This document shows positions 26,754-37,045 of a DNA stretch of 64,000 nt, piece by piece. The DNA is from Agrococcus baldri. Its GTDB lineage: Bacteria > Actinomycetota > Actinomycetes > Actinomycetales > Microbacteriaceae. A program made the translations under genes and the position numbers. The stretch spans positions 248,001-312,000 of the forward strand of contig FOZN01000004.1 in the NCBI GenBank assembly GCA_900114805.1, given 5' to 3'. The notes under the pieces are model-generated. The model was not told where the DNA came from and made no database searches. It saw only the letters and a program-made list of their open reading frames with translations. Within the stretch, counting starts at the first letter, position 1. Each line of letters begins with the position of its first letter.

Positions 26754-27511
26754 CAGACACCTGCCTTCAGGTACCGATCGTAGCCCTCCTCCTCGAGGCG
26801 GTGGGCCAGCTCGGAGCCGCCCTGCTCCGCGATGCGGCCGTTCACGAACACGTGCACGCGGTCGGGCTCGATGTAGCGCAGGATGCGCGTGTAGTGCGTG
26901 ATGAGCATGACACCGAGGCCGCTCTCGGCCTTGATCCGGTTCACGCCCTCGGAGACGATGCGCAGCGCGTCGACGTCCAGGCCGGAGTCGGTCTCGTCGA
27001 GCACGGCGAACGCCGGGCGCAGGAGCTCCATCTGGAGGATCTCGTGCCGCTTCTTCTCGCCGCCCGAGAAGCCCTCGTTGACGTTGCGCTCACCGAACGA
27101 CGGGTCCATGCGGAGGTTCTCCATGGCGCCGCGAACGCTGCCGATCCACTCGCGGACGCGCGGTGCCTCGCCCGAGATCGCCGTCTTGGCGGTGCGCAGG
27201 AAGTTCGACACCGTCACGCCCGGGATCTCGACCGGGTACTGCATGGCCAGGAACAGGCCGGCGCGCGCGCGCTCGTCGACGCTCATCGCGAGGACGTCCT
27301 GGCCGTCGAGCGTGATCGAGCCGCCGTCGACGACGTACCGGGGGTGGCCGGCGATCGTGTAGGCGAGCGTCGACTTGCCAGAGCCGTTGGGGCCCATGAT
27401 GGCGTGGATCTCGTCGGAGTTGATCGTGAGATCGACACCGCGCAGGATCTCCTTCTTGCCCTGCTCGGTCTCGATGGAGACCTGCAGGTCCTTGATTTCC
27501 AGGACGCTCAT
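26753..27511 (-). CDS. sufC: Fe-S assembly ATPase SufC
   Basis: A 252-aa ABC-type ATPase of the SufBCD scaffold. Walker A GPNGSGKST (about 39-47), signature FSGGEKKRHE (about 148-157) and Walker B FAVLDETDSGLD (about 166-177). The FSGGEKKR form is specific to SufC. ATP hydrolysis drives conformational change in SufB-SufD during cluster building. It follows the Rieske ferredoxin gene by 43 bases. Confidence 0.97.
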   Translation of the reverse strand: MSVLEIKDLQVSIETEQGKKEILRGVDLTINSDEIHAIMGPNGSGKSTLAYTIAGHPRYVVDGGSITLDGQDVLAMSVDERARAGLFLAMQYPVEIPGVTVSNFLRTAKTAISGEAPRVREWIGSVRGAMENLRMDPSFGERNVNEGFSGGEKKRHEILQMELLRPAFAVLDETDSGLDVDALRIVSEGVNRIKAESGLGVMLITHYTRILRYIEPDRVHVFVNGRIAEQGGSELAHRLEEEGYDRYLKAGV

Positions 27512-27554
27512 GGCGCTTCCTTCCTTCGCGGCAGCAGCCGCGTCAATCCGTCTG

Positions 27555-27884
27555 CTACTGCTGAGTCAGTGGGTTCTGGACGTCGACGAGCACATCGTCG
27601 CCGTCGATGGTCACGGGGAACACGGGAACCGGCTCGTAGGCGGGCAGGTTCAAGGGCTTGCCCGTCTTGAGCGCGAACTGCGAGCCGTGCGCCCAGCACT
27701 CGATCGCATCGCCCTCGACGAAGCCCTCCGAGAGTGAGATCTCACCGTGCGTGCAGGTATCCCCGATGGCGTGGATGTCACCGGCGGAGTCCTTGACGAT
27801 CGCGACCGCGATGCCGTCGAGGTCCACCTTCATGGCCGCGTTGACGGCGACGTCGTTCACGCCGCAGGCACGCTGTGCGCTCAT
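27555..27884 (-). CDS. Rieske-type [2Fe-2S] ferredoxin of the suf operon
   Basis: A 109-aa protein with the Rieske motif: CTHGEISL (about 43-50) and CWAHGSQF (about 63-70), giving the two Cys and two His ligands. Resembles ferredoxin components of non-heme iron dioxygenases and NirD-like proteins. Its place between sufD and sufC is common in actinobacteria; it may supply electrons to cluster assembly. ATG 27884 overlaps the sufD stop by four bases. Confidence 0.9.
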   Translation of the reverse strand: MSAQRACGVNDVAVNAAMKVDLDGIAVAIVKDSAGDIHAIGDTCTHGEISLSEGFVEGDAIECWAHGSQFALKTGKPLNLPAYEPVPVFPVTIDGDDVLVDVQNPLTQQ

Positions 27885-29095
27885 GCCCCCGCCTTCGTGG
27901 CCGGGGCGAGACCCGCACCGCGGCGCAGCTCCTCCTCGATCGCCTCGGCGAGGCGCTGCTCGATCTCGGGCACCCCGATCTTCTGCACGATCTCCATGAG
28001 GAAGCCGATCACGACGAGGCGACGAGCCTCCTCCTCCTCGATGCCGCGCGACTCGAGGTAGAAGAGCTGCTCGTCGTCGAAGCGACCGGTGGCGGAAGCG
28101 TGGCCCGCCCCCGCGATGTCGCCGGTCTGGATCTCGAGGTTCGGGATGCTGTCGGCACGCGCGCCGTCGGTCAGCACCAGGTTCTGGTTCTTCTCGTAGC
28201 TGTCGGTGTCGGTCGCTCCGTTGCCGATCAGCACGTCGCCGATCCAGACCGAGCGTGCGCCGGTGCCCTGCAGCGCGCCCTTGTAGAGCACGTTGCCGCG
28301 GGTCGAGACGCCCTCGTGGAACATGAAGACCTGGCTCTCGATGTGCTGGCCGCTGTCGGCGAACGACAGGCCGTACATGTCGCCCTCGGCGTGGAGGCCG
28401 GCGAGGCGCATCGACGGGTTGACGCGCGCGACGCCACCGCCGAAGGAGACCACCATGTGCTTGAGGTACGCGCCCTCGCCCACGACGGCCTGGTGCGAGG
28501 AGGCGTGAACGGTGTCGTCCTCCCAGTCCTGCACCGAGATGAGCGTCAGGCGGGCGCCCTCGCGCACGATGATCTCGAGGTTCTGCGCATACAGCGCCGA
28601 GCCGGAATGGTGCAGCACGATGGTGCCGACCGATCCCGGCATGGCCTCGATGACGATGTGCGCGTTCGAGTGGCGGTCCGCGCCCTTGCCGATCAGGCGG
28701 GCGATGACCGGCTCCTCCTGCACCTGCCCCTCGGGGAGACGGATGTGGAGCGCATTCGCGCAGCGCTTCCAGGCGATCGCGCTGACGACGTCCTCGGGGC
28801 GGAAGATCTCGCCGCGCGGCGCGGTGTCGTGACCGGTCGACTCGACCAGCAGGCCGCGGGATTCGAGCTCACCGAGCTGGTAGTCGATGCCGATGTCGTC
28901 GCCGGTCTCGGTCTCCTCGTCGACGAACAGCGGCGCGAGCCGCTTGATGTCGGAGAGCCGCCAGTTCACCTCGCGGCCGGTCGGCGTGCCGAACTCGGCC
29001 GGGTCGAACGAGGTCGGGCGCTCGGACCGGGTCTGGATGGGGACGAAGGGCTCAGCCGACGTCAGGTGGGCAGGGGTCGTCTCTGTCGCAGTCAT
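27881..29095 (-). CDS. sufD: Fe-S assembly protein SufD
   Basis: A 404-aa subunit of the SufBC2D scaffold. It has the beta-helix core shared with SufB and the C-terminal pattern GHASATGRFDDEQLFYLESRGI (first 20: GHASATGRFDDEQLFYLESR, about 341-360), including the conserved His. The N-terminal 60 residues are unlike SufB. It supports iron entry and complex formation. The start shares one base with the sufB stop, so the two are co-translated. Confidence 0.95.
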   Translation of the reverse strand: MTATETTPAHLTSAEPFVPIQTRSERPTSFDPAEFGTPTGREVNWRLSDIKRLAPLFVDEETETGDDIGIDYQLGELESRGLLVESTGHDTAPRGEIFRPEDVVSAIAWKRCANALHIRLPEGQVQEEPVIARLIGKGADRHSNAHIVIEAMPGSVGTIVLHHSGSALYAQNLEIIVREGARLTLISVQDWEDDTVHASSHQAVVGEGAYLKHMVVSFGGGVARVNPSMRLAGLHAEGDMYGLSFADSGQHIESQVFMFHEGVSTRGNVLYKGALQGTGARSVWIGDVLIGNGATDTDSYEKNQNLVLTDGARADSIPNLEIQTGDIAGAGHASATGRFDDEQLFYLESRGIEEEEARRLVVIGFLMEIVQKIGVPEIEQRLAEAIEEELRRGAGLAPATKAGA

Positions 29096-30513
29096 CAACC
29101 GACGGATCCTTCCATGCTCATCTCGATGAGCTTGTTGAGCTCGAGCGCGTACTCCATCGGCAGCTCGCGGGCGATCGGCTCGATGAAGCCGCGGACGATC
29201 ATCGCCATCGCCTCGGTCTCCGTCATGCCGCGGGACATGAGATAGAACAGCTGCTCCTCGCTGACCTTCGAGACGGTCGCCTCGTGGCCGAGCACCACGT
29301 CGTCGACACGGATGTCGATCGCCGGGTAGGTGTCGGAGCGCGACATCGTGTCGACCAGCAGGGCGTCGCAGACGACGCTGTTGGCGGAGTGGTGCGCGTT
29401 CGCATCCACGCGCACCTCGCCGCGGTAGCCGGCTCGGCCGCCGCCGCGGGCGATCGACTTCGAGACGATCGACGACGTCGTGTGCGGGGCCATGTGGATC
29501 ATCTTCGCGCCGGCGTCCTGGTGCTGGCCGGGGCCGGCGAAGGCCACCGACAGCGTCTCGCCCTTGGCGCGCTCGCCCATCAGGTAGATCGACGGGTACT
29601 TCATCGTCACCTTGGAGCCGATGTTGCCGTCGATCCACTCCATGGTCGCGCCCTCTTCGGCGATCGCGCGCTTGGTGACCAGGTTGTAGACGTTGTTCGA
29701 CCAGTTCTGGATGGTCGTGTAGCGAACGCGGGCGTTCTTCTTCACGACGATCTCGACCACTGCCGAGTGCAGCGAGTCGGATGAGTAGATCGGGGCCGTG
29801 CAGCCCTCGATGTAGTGCACGTACGAGCCCTCGTCGGCGATGATGAGCGTGCGCTCGAACTGGCCCATGTTCTCGGTGTTGATGCGGAAGTACGCCTGCA
29901 GCGGGATCTCCACATGCACCCCCGGCGGCACGTAGACGAACGAGCCGCCCGACCACACGGCCGTGTTCAGCGCGGCGAACTTGTTGTCGCCAGCCGGGAT
30001 GATGGTGCCGAAGTACTCCTCGAAGAACTCCGGGTGCTCGCGCAGCGCCGTGTCGGTGTCCATGAAGATGACACCCTGCGCCTCCAGGTCGGCCTGGATC
30101 GAGTGGAAGACCACTTCGGACTCGTACTGCGCTGCGACACCGGCGACGAGGCGGCTGCGCTCGGCCTCCGGGATGCCGAGGCGGTCGTACGTGTTGCGGA
30201 TGTCCTCGGGGAGGTCCTCCCACGTCTGCGCCTGGCGCTCGGTCGAGCGGACGAAGTACTTGATGTTGTCGAAGTCGATGCCGGAGATGTCGGCACCCCA
30301 CGTCGGCATCGGCTTGCGCCCGAACAGCTGCAGCCCCTTGAGGCGGCGCTCGAGCATCCAGTCGGACTCGTTCTTGAGCTCGGAGATCTCGCGGACCACC
30401 TGCTCGCTCAGTCCGCGCTTGGCAATGGCTCCCGCTTCGTCGGAGTCATGCCAGCCGAACTCGTACTGCCCCAGGCTCTCGAGCTCGGGCCGGTCGATCA
30501 GGACATCAGACAT
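29095..30513 (-). CDS. sufB: Fe-S assembly protein SufB
   Basis: A 472-aa scaffold subunit where the new cluster is built. Recognised by [16 protein letters not shown] (about 72-87), the [14 protein letters not shown] segment (Cys about 256) and the end region [20 protein letters not shown] (about 424-443). The length is normal and there is no intein, unlike mycobacterial SufB. ATG 30513 follows GAAGGGGGAG. First gene of the suf operon; no sufR regulator gene precedes it, the upstream neighbour being divergent ctaA. Confidence 0.96.
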   Translation of the reverse strand: MSDVLIDRPELESLGQYEFGWHDSDEAGAIAKRGLSEQVVREISELKNESDWMLERRLKGLQLFGRKPMPTWGADISGIDFDNIKYFVRSTERQAQTWEDLPEDIRNTYDRLGIPEAERSRLVAGVAAQYESEVVFHSIQADLEAQGVIFMDTDTALREHPEFFEEYFGTIIPAGDNKFAALNTAVWSGGSFVYVPPGVHVEIPLQAYFRINTENMGQFERTLIIADEGSYVHYIEGCTAPIYSSDSLHSAVVEIVVKKNARVRYTTIQNWSNNVYNLVTKRAIAEEGATMEWIDGNIGSKVTMKYPSIYLMGERAKGETLSVAFAGPGQHQDAGAKMIHMAPHTTSSIVSKSIARGGGRAGYRGEVRVDANAHHSANSVVCDALLVDTMSRSDTYPAIDIRVDDVVLGHEATVSKVSEEQLFYLMSRGMTETEAMAMIVRGFIEPIARELPMEYALELNKLIEMSMEGSVG

Positions 30514-30594
30514 CGCTCCCCCTTCCACACGTCTATTGCAACCCGGCGGTGCTCCTCGGCATTCCGCGCGGCCCCCGAACCTCCATGGTCGGGC

Positions 30595-30693
30595 CATAAT
30601 GAAAGGGCCTTCGCACATGCCTCGCCGCTTGAGCGGCACGGGGGTTCGGAGCCGATGGGCTCCCCACGATCCTATCGCGAACGGCAGGAGAGG
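30595..30693 (+). promoter_or_regulatory. ctaA leader with two hairpins and strong ribosome-binding site
   Basis: CATAAT at 30595-30600 is a possible -10 element. Downstream lie two perfect small hairpins: GCCGCT-TG-AGCGGC (30624-30637) and GGAGCC-GATG-GGCTCC (30648-30663). The ribosome-binding site AGGAGAGG (30686-30693) precedes the TTG start at 30700. The leader could be regulated, but no known riboswitch class is recognised. Confidence 0.4.
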
Positions 30694-30699
30694 TGCACC

Positions 30700-31626
30700 T
30701 TGCTCACGCGCTCGCGCAGCCTGATGATCGCCGCATGGACGACACTGGTCACACAGATCGTCATCGTCGGCACGGGTGGGGCCGTGCGCCTGACCGGATC
30801 CGGCCTCGGCTGCTCGCAGTGGCCCAACTGCACCCCCGGCTCGTTCACGCCCGTGCCCGAGCAGGGCATCCACGGCATCATCGAGTTCGCCAACCGCGTC
30901 AACGGCGGCATCGTCGTGGGCGTCGCGGCGGTGATGCTCGTGATGGCGCTGGTGCAGCGGGCCGGCAGGCTGATCGTGACCCTCGCAGCGCTCATCCTGG
31001 GCCTCACGGTCGCGCAGGCGCTGATCGGTGCCGTCGTCGTCTGGATGGAGCTGCGACCCGACACGGTTGGCGTCCACTTCTACCTCTCGGTGATCCTGGT
31101 CGGCCTGGCGGCGGTGCTGGCGTGGAAGGTGGTCGTCGGCCCCGCGGGCCCGCGCACGGCGCCGCGCTGGCAGTCGCTGCTCGTGCACGCCATGACGCTC
31201 GTCCTCGCGATCGTGATCTTCGTGGGCGTCCTCACCACCGGGTCCGGGCCGCACGCCGGCGACGGCGGCGCCGCGCGCAACGGCCTCGATCCGGCGATCA
31301 TGCAGCACGTGCACGCCATCCCCGGCTACGTGCTGCTGGCGCTCGTGCTCGGCGTCGTGGTCGCCGCTGCGGTCCGCGGTCCTCGCGCACACCTGCGCTG
31401 GTCGCTGGCGCTGCTGGGCATGATCCTGGTGCAGATCGTCATCGGCATCGTGCAGTCCGACACTGGCCTGCCCGTGCTGCTGGTCGGCATCCACATGGTC
31501 GTCTCCGTCGTCATCACGGCGCTGGGCGTCGCGACCGTGCTGTCCCTGCGGCCGTCGGTGCGAGCGGATGCGTCCACAGACGTCGCCGACGCGCTGGACG
31601 CCGCGCAGGCGCCCGCCTCGGCCTGA
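30700..31626 (+). CDS. ctaA: Heme A synthase (COX15/CtaA)
   Basis: A 308-aa membrane protein with eight helices that oxidises heme O to heme A for cytochrome aa3 oxidase. It has [19 protein letters not shown] (about 26-44; the two Cys of the extracellular loop), [11 protein letters not shown] (about 60-70; a heme-ligand region with conserved Glu and Arg), and [13 protein letters not shown] (about 179-191) with further His residues. The TTG start is favoured by AGGAGAGG at ideal spacing; the alternative ATG at 30724 has none. Works with ctaB (32649-33605) and SURF1. Confidence 0.95.
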   Translation: MLTRSRSLMIAAWTTLVTQIVIVGTGGAVRLTGSGLGCSQWPNCTPGSFTPVPEQGIHGIIEFANRVNGGIVVGVAAVMLVMALVQRAGRLIVTLAALILGLTVAQALIGAVVVWMELRPDTVGVHFYLSVILVGLAAVLAWKVVVGPAGPRTAPRWQSLLVHAMTLVLAIVIFVGVLTTGSGPHAGDGGAARNGLDPAIMQHVHAIPGYVLLALVLGVVVAAAVRGPRAHLRWSLALLGMILVQIVIGIVQSDTGLPVLLVGIHMVVSVVITALGVATVLSLRPSVRADASTDVADALDAAQAPASA

Positions 31627-31642
31627 TGGCAGGATCGGGCGC

Positions 31643-32638
31643 ATGACCAGCGCCCGGCAGCCCACCGCCACCGACCGACCCGAGGACGGCGGCCTCGGCG
31701 ACATGCGGCACGGCACGCGCCTGGGCGTGCTCGACATCGGCTCGAACACGGTGCATCTGCTGATCGTCGACGTGCGCCTCGGCGGCCGCCCGGTGCCGCA
31801 GCGCTCCCACAAGCTGACGCTGCGCCTGATGCGCTACCTCGATGAGCACGGGACGATCAGCGAGCAGGGCGTCGCCGCACTGCTCGCCGCCATCGGCGAG
31901 TGCGCCGCGATCGCCCGTGATGAGCACCTCGACGACTTCGTCGTGATGGCGACGAGCGCGCTGCGCGAGGCGAAGAACGGTGAAGCGGTGATCGCGCGCA
32001 TCGAGCGCGAGGCCGAGGTGAAGCTCGACATCCTCTCCGGTGCAGACGAGGCGCGGCTCACCTTCCTCGCCGTGCGTCGCTGGTTCGGCTGGTCGGCCGG
32101 CCGCATCCTGCTGCTCGACATCGGCGGCGGCTCGCTCGAGGTCGCGATCGGGCAGGACGAGGAGCCCGACATCGCGCTGTCGGTGCCGCTGGGTGCCGGC
32201 CGCGCCACCGTCGGCTTCTTCGAGTCCGATCCCCCGTCGCTCGCCAACCAGCGAGCGCTGCGGCTCTACGCGAAGGGCGTGCTCGATGACGCGGTCGCGC
32301 AGGTGAAGCCCTTCGGCCGCCCCGACCACGTCATCGGCTCATCGAAGACCATCCGCTCGCTGGCCCGCCTCGCCGGCAACCTGATGCCCGGCGTCGGCGA
32401 CGGTGATCGTGCCGTGCTGAGCCGCAAGCAGCTCGACGACTGGCTGCCGCGGCTGGCGAAGATGGATGCCGCCTCGCGCTCCGCGCTGCCGGGCATCACG
32501 CCCGACCGCACGTTCCAGGTGATCGCCGGCGGCATCGTGCTCTCCGAGGCGATGATGGCGTTCGGCATCAAGGAGCTCGACGTGAGCCCCTGGGCGCTGC
32601 GCGAGGGCCGCCTGCTGCAGATGCTCGACCGCGTGTGA
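31643..32638 (+). CDS. Ppx/GppA-family exopolyphosphatase / pppGpp phosphohydrolase
   Basis: A 331-aa protein of the ASKHA fold. The phosphate-binding motifs are [16 protein letters not shown] (about 28-43) and [14 protein letters not shown] (about 157-170), with Glu in SGADEARL (about 133-140). It hydrolyses polyphosphate or the pentaphosphate alarmone. It is the short form, like the two actinobacterial Ppx proteins, of which one (Ppx1 type) lacks the C-terminal domain. Starts 16 bases after ctaA and is probably co-transcribed with it. Confidence 0.9.
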   Translation: MTSARQPTATDRPEDGGLGDMRHGTRLGVLDIGSNTVHLLIVDVRLGGRPVPQRSHKLTLRLMRYLDEHGTISEQGVAALLAAIGECAAIARDEHLDDFVVMATSALREAKNGEAVIARIEREAEVKLDILSGADEARLTFLAVRRWFGWSAGRILLLDIGGGSLEVAIGQDEEPDIALSVPLGAGRATVGFFESDPPSLANQRALRLYAKGVLDDAVAQVKPFGRPDHVIGSSKTIRSLARLAGNLMPGVGDGDRAVLSRKQLDDWLPRLAKMDAASRSALPGITPDRTFQVIAGGIVLSEAMMAFGIKELDVSPWALREGRLLQMLDRV

Positions 32639-32648
32639 GCGGCGGCGC

Positions 32649-33605
32649 TCAGAAGGGCAGCAGCGGGTCGACGCCGACCGCGAGGAAGACCAGCGTCAGG
32701 TAGGTGTTCGAGGCGTGGAAGACGCGCATCGCGCGCAGCTCGACCTTGCCCTTGATCGCGCGGCTGTACAGCCCGTGCGCCTCACCGACGAACCAGGCGC
32801 CGGCGATGATCGCCACGCCCGAGTACAGCAGCCCCATGCCGGCGACCGGGATGAGCAGCAGCGTGCACGCGAGCGACGCCCACGCGTAGAGGATGACCTG
32901 GATGCCCACCATCGGCTTGCCGCGCACGACACCGAGCATCGGCACATCCGCCGCCTCGTAGTCGTCGCGGTACTTCATCGACAGCGGCCAGTAGTGCGCC
33001 GGGGTCCAGAGGAAGACGAGGGTGAACAGGATCCAGGCGGGCCAGTCGAGCGTGCCGGTGACGCCGGCCCAGCCGATGACGACCGGGAAGCATCCGGCGA
33101 TGCCGCCCCAGACGATGTTCTGCTCGGTGCGGCGCTTGAGCAGCATCGTGTAGATGAGCACGTAGAAGGCGATGGCCGCGAGCGACAGCGCGGCGGCCAG
33201 CGGCGTCGCGAAGACCGCGAGCACCACGGTCGAGACCACCGCGAGCGTCCACGCGAACACTCGCGCCTCGGCGACCGAGAGCGTGCCGGTGACGAGCGGC
33301 CGCTGCTGCGTGCGGTGCATCACCTTGTCGATGTCGCGGTCGAGGATCATGTTGAACGCGTTCGCGCTGCCGGCGCTCAGGAAGCCGCCGATCAGCGTCG
33401 CGACGAGCGCGCCGAGCGGGGGCACGCCGCCGGCGGCCAGGAACATCGTCGGCAGCGCCGTCACCAGCAGCAGCTCGATCACGCGCGGTTTCGTCAGTGC
33501 GACGTAGGCGCCTGCCTTGAGCGCGAGCGTCGACCGCTGCGCTGCCTCCGGCTGCCGCTCCGCGTCCGACGGCGTCGAGACGCCTGAGGTGGTCGCGTTG
33601 GACAT
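32649..33605 (-). CDS. ctaB: Protoheme IX farnesyltransferase (heme O synthase)
   Basis: A 318-aa UbiA-family prenyltransferase with about nine helices. The first Asp-rich motif is NAFNMILDRDIDKVMHRTQQ (about 85-104) and the second lies at YRDDYEAADVPML (about 214-226). It attaches a farnesyl group to heme b to make heme O, the substrate of CtaA. It is divergent from tkt with 188 bases between, the usual ctaB/tkt order in actinobacteria. ATG 33605 was chosen from the family start KAGAYVALTKPRVIELLL about 30 residues in. Confidence 0.95.
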   Translation of the reverse strand: MSNATTSGVSTPSDAERQPEAAQRSTLALKAGAYVALTKPRVIELLLVTALPTMFLAAGGVPPLGALVATLIGGFLSAGSANAFNMILDRDIDKVMHRTQQRPLVTGTLSVAEARVFAWTLAVVSTVVLAVFATPLAAALSLAAIAFYVLIYTMLLKRRTEQNIVWGGIAGCFPVVIGWAGVTGTLDWPAWILFTLVFLWTPAHYWPLSMKYRDDYEAADVPMLGVVRGKPMVGIQVILYAWASLACTLLLIPVAGMGLLYSGVAIIAGAWFVGEAHGLYSRAIKGKVELRAMRVFHASNTYLTLVFLAVGVDPLLPF

Positions 33606-33793
33606 GCAGCTGGTTCCGTTCAGACGAGTTCGGGGAGGCCAGAGGCCAACAGCCATCCTATCCGACCCGCACGCTCATGCTGCCGGAATCGAACCGGGAT
33701 CGTATGGGCCGGCTCACTATGCTGGACGAGTCGCAACGCCCTCCCCGCCGCGGATTCACTTCGCCGCGCGGGCCGCCCGAAGAAGGAGCCGCC

Positions 33794-35908
33794 TTGGCAT
33801 TCGAATGGACCACCAACGACCAGCAGGCAGTCGACACCGCTCGCGTGCTCGCGGCCGACGCCGTCGAGAAGGTCGGCAACGGCCACCCCGGCACGGCGAT
33901 GAGCCTCGCGCCCGTCGCGCACCTGCTCTTCCAGAAGGTCATGGATCGCGACCCCGCCGACGACCAGTGGATCGGGCGCGACCGCTTCATCCTCTCGGTC
34001 GGCCACTCGTCGCTGACGCAGTACATCCAGCTCTACCTGACCGGCTCGGGCCTGGAGAAGACCGACATCGAGTCGCTCCGCACCTGGGGCTCGCTCACGC
34101 CCGGCCACCCCGAGTACGGCCACACGAAGGGCATCGAGATCACCACCGGCCCGCTCGGCCAGGGTCTCGCCTCCGCGGTCGGGTTCGCCTACGCGCAGCG
34201 CTTCGAGCGCGAGCTGCTCGACCCCGAGGCGCCCGAGGGCGAGAGCCCGTTCGACCACTACACCTATGTGATCGCGGGCGACGGCGACCTGCAGGAGGGC
34301 GTCACGAGCGAGGCCGGCTCGCTCGCCGGCCACCAGAAGCTCGGCCGCCTGATCGCGATCTACGACGCGAACCAGATCTCGATCGAGGATGACGTCGACA
34401 TCGCCTTCACCGAAGACGTCAAGGCCCGCTACGAGGCCTACGGCTGGCAGGTGCTCGAAGTCGCCTGGCGCAAGAGCGACGGGCCGAAGGCACCCGAGTA
34501 CGTCGAGGATGTCGCAGCGCTGCACGGCGCCATCGTGCAGGCGCAGGGCGAGACCGGCAAGCCGACGCTCATCATCCTCAAGACGATCATCGGCTGGCCG
34601 GCCCCCACCAAGCAGGGCACCGGTGGCGTGCACGGCTCGAAGCTCGGCGGCGAGGAGGTCGCGGCGGTCAAGGAGGCGCTCGGCTTCGACCCCGAGCAGT
34701 CGTTCCAGGTCGAGGACGCCGTCATCGAGTACACGCGCGGCAACGCCGCGCAGCGGGCATCCGACGCGCGCGGCGCATGGCAGGAGCGCTTCGACGCGTG
34801 GGCGACCGCGAACCCCGAGTCGAAGGCGCTGCTCGACCGCCTGCTCTCCGGCGAGCTGCCGGAGGGCGTCGAGGATGCGCTGCCGACGTTCGAGGCCGGC
34901 ACCGAGGTCGCGACGCGCGCGGCATCCGGCAAGACCCTGAACGCGCTCGCAGCAGTGCTGCCGGAGCTGTGGGGCGGCTCGGCCGACCTTGCGGGCTCGA
35001 ACAACACCACGCTGGACGACATGGGCTCCTTCGCTCCCCCGCAGCACGCGACCGACGAATTCCCGAACGCCTCCGCGAGCGGCCGCACGATGCACTTCGG
35101 CATCCGCGAGCACGCGATGGCGGCGATCCTCAACGGCATCGTGCTGCACGGCCCGACGCGTCCCTACGGCGGCACGTTCCTGATCTTCAGCGACTACCAG
35201 CGGCCTGCGCTGCGCCTCGCCGCGCTCATGGGCGTGCACCCCATCCACGTGTGGACGCACGACTCGGTGGCGCTGGGCGAGGACGGCCCGACGCACCAGC
35301 CGATCGAGCAGCTCGCGACGCTGCGCGCCATCCCCGGCTTCGAGATCGTCCGCCCGTCGGACGCGAATGAGACCGCCTGGGCGTGGAAGACCATCCTCGA
35401 GCGCCGCGACCGGCCGGTCGGCATCGCGCTGAGCCGCCAGAACCTGCCGGTCTTCGAGCGCGGCGACGGCGCGGCATCCGGTGACACCCTCGCGCATGCG
35501 TCGAACGTCGCGAAGGGTGCCTACGTGCTCGCCGAGGCCACCGACGGGGCACCGGAGATCATCCTGATCGCCACCGGCTCCGAGGTGCAGCTCGCACTCG
35601 CCGCCCGCGAGCAGCTGCAGGCCGACGGCGTCGCCGCTCGCGTCGTCGCGGCACCGTCGCTCGAGTGGTTCGCCGAGCAGTCGGACGAGTACCGCGAGTC
35701 GGTGCTGCCGGCGGCCGTCAAGGCGCGCGTCTCGGTCGAGGCGGGGTCGGCGCTCAGCTGGCACAGCGTGGTCGGCGACGCGGGCCGCACGGTGGCGATC
35801 GACCACTTCGGTGCGAGCGCCGACTGGCAGACCCTGTTCCGCGAGTTCGGCTTCACGGCGGAGGCCGTGGTCGAGGCCGCTCGCGCATCCATCGAAGCGG
35901 CTCGCTGA
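33794..35908 (+). CDS. tkt: Transketolase
   Basis: A 704-aa thiamine-diphosphate enzyme of the pentose phosphate pathway. The thiamine-diphosphate motif GDGDLQEGVTSEAGSLAG is at about 162-179, VGNGHPGTAM near residue 30, and the active-site Glu lies in MHFGIREHAM (about 433-442). The TTG start (LAFEWTTND) has AAGGAG seven bases upstream; no ATG in the frame is better placed. First of six genes tkt-tal-pgi-zwf-opcA-pgl. A TATGCT at 33718-33723 could be a -10 box, without a good -35. Confidence 0.97.
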   Translation: MAFEWTTNDQQAVDTARVLAADAVEKVGNGHPGTAMSLAPVAHLLFQKVMDRDPADDQWIGRDRFILSVGHSSLTQYIQLYLTGSGLEKTDIESLRTWGSLTPGHPEYGHTKGIEITTGPLGQGLASAVGFAYAQRFERELLDPEAPEGESPFDHYTYVIAGDGDLQEGVTSEAGSLAGHQKLGRLIAIYDANQISIEDDVDIAFTEDVKARYEAYGWQVLEVAWRKSDGPKAPEYVEDVAALHGAIVQAQGETGKPTLIILKTIIGWPAPTKQGTGGVHGSKLGGEEVAAVKEALGFDPEQSFQVEDAVIEYTRGNAAQRASDARGAWQERFDAWATANPESKALLDRLLSGELPEGVEDALPTFEAGTEVATRAASGKTLNALAAVLPELWGGSADLAGSNNTTLDDMGSFAPPQHATDEFPNASASGRTMHFGIREHAMAAILNGIVLHGPTRPYGGTFLIFSDYQRPALRLAALMGVHPIHVWTHDSVALGEDGPTHQPIEQLATLRAIPGFEIVRPSDANETAWAWKTILERRDRPVGIALSRQNLPVFERGDGAASGDTLAHASNVAKGAYVLAEATDGAPEIILIATGSEVQLALAAREQLQADGVAARVVAAPSLEWFAEQSDEYRESVLPAAVKARVSVEAGSALSWHSVVGDAGRTVAIDHFGASADWQTLFREFGFTAEAVVEAARASIEAAR

Positions 35909-35932
35909 GCGGGCCCGGCAGGAGACGAGAAC

Positions 35933-37045
35933 ATGAATCAGAACACCCAGGCCCTCAGCGACGCCGGCGTCAGCATCTGGCTGGACGACCTCTCGCGCCA
36001 GCGCATCACGAGCGGCAGCCTCAAGCAGCTCACGGCGGAGCGGAACGTCGTCGGCGTGACGACGAACCCGACGATCTTCGCGAACGCGATCGCGGCCGGC
36101 GAGGACTACGAGGCGGCCGTGCAGGAGCTGGCCGCCGGCGGCGCGAGCGTCGATGAGGTGATCACTGCCCTCACGACGAGCGACGTCGCCGAGGCGTGCG
36201 ACATCTTCGCCGACCTCTACCGATCCACCGGCGGCGTCGACGGCCGCGTCTCGATCGAGGTCGAGCCCGGCCTCGCCCGCGACACCGACGGCACGATCGC
36301 CCAGGCGGCCTCGCTGCACGAGCGCGTCGCGCGCGAGAACGTCCTCATCAAGATCCCCGCCACGCAGGAGGGCCTGGAGGCGATCGCCGCGACCACCGCT
36401 GCCGGCATCAGCGTGAACGTGACGCTGATCTTCTCGCTCGACCGCTACCGCGACGTCATCAACGCCTACCTCACGGGCCTCGAGCGCGCGCAGCAGGCGG
36501 GCCACGACCTGTCGAAGATCCACTCGGTCGCTTCGTTCTTCGTCTCCCGCGTCGACTCCGAGATCGACAAGCGGCTCGAGCGACAAGGCACCGAGGGGGC
36601 CGCGGCGCTCAAGGGCAAGGCGGGCCTCGCGAACGCCCACCTGGCCTACCGCGTCTGGCAGGAGGCATTCGCGAGCGAGCGTGCCCAGGCACTGCTGGAG
36701 GCCGGCGCCAACACGCAGCGTCCGCTGTGGGCCTCCACCGGCGTCAAGGACCCGGCGCTGCCGGATACGCTCTACGTCACTGAGCTCGTCGCGCCGCAGA
36801 CGGTGAACACGATGCCCGAGAAGACCCTCGAGGCGCTCGCCGACCACGGGCAGATCACCGGCGACTCGGTGACCGGCCGGGCCGACGAGGCCGAGGGCGT
36901 GCTCGATGCGCTCGACGCCATCGGCGTCTCCTACAACGAGGTCGTCGAGCTGCTCGAGACCGAGGGTCTCGAGAAGTTCGACGCATCGTGGGCCGAGCTG
37001 GTGCAGACCGTGCAGGAGCACATGGGACAGGGAGCGCAGGCATGA
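35933..37045 (+). CDS. tal: Transaldolase
   Basis: A 370-aa Schiff-base aldolase, the long actinobacterial form. [13 protein letters not shown] (about 42-54) is the N-terminal signature. The catalytic Lys is in [12 protein letters not shown] (about 138-149). It moves a dihydroxyacetone unit between sedoheptulose-7-phosphate and glyceraldehyde-3-phosphate. It starts 24 bases after tkt with GGAGACGAG upstream and overlaps pgi by four bases. Confidence 0.96.
   Translation: MNQNTQALSDAGVSIWLDDLSRQRITSGSLKQLTAERNVVGVTTNPTIFANAIAAGEDYEAAVQELAAGGASVDEVITALTTSDVAEACDIFADLYRSTGGVDGRVSIEVEPGLARDTDGTIAQAASLHERVARENVLIKIPATQEGLEAIAATTAAGISVNVTLIFSLDRYRDVINAYLTGLERAQQAGHDLSKIHSVASFFVSRVDSEIDKRLERQGTEGAAALKGKAGLANAHLAYRVWQEAFASERAQALLEAGANTQRPLWASTGVKDPALPDTLYVTELVAPQTVNTMPEKTLEALADHGQITGDSVTGRADEAEGVLDALDAIGVSYNEVVELLETEGLEKFDASWAELVQTVQEHMGQGAQA

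Noticed and set aside
29095..30513. Intein in SufB
   Set aside because: Mycobacterial SufB often carries one, but this copy is of normal length and its conserved motifs are uninterrupted.
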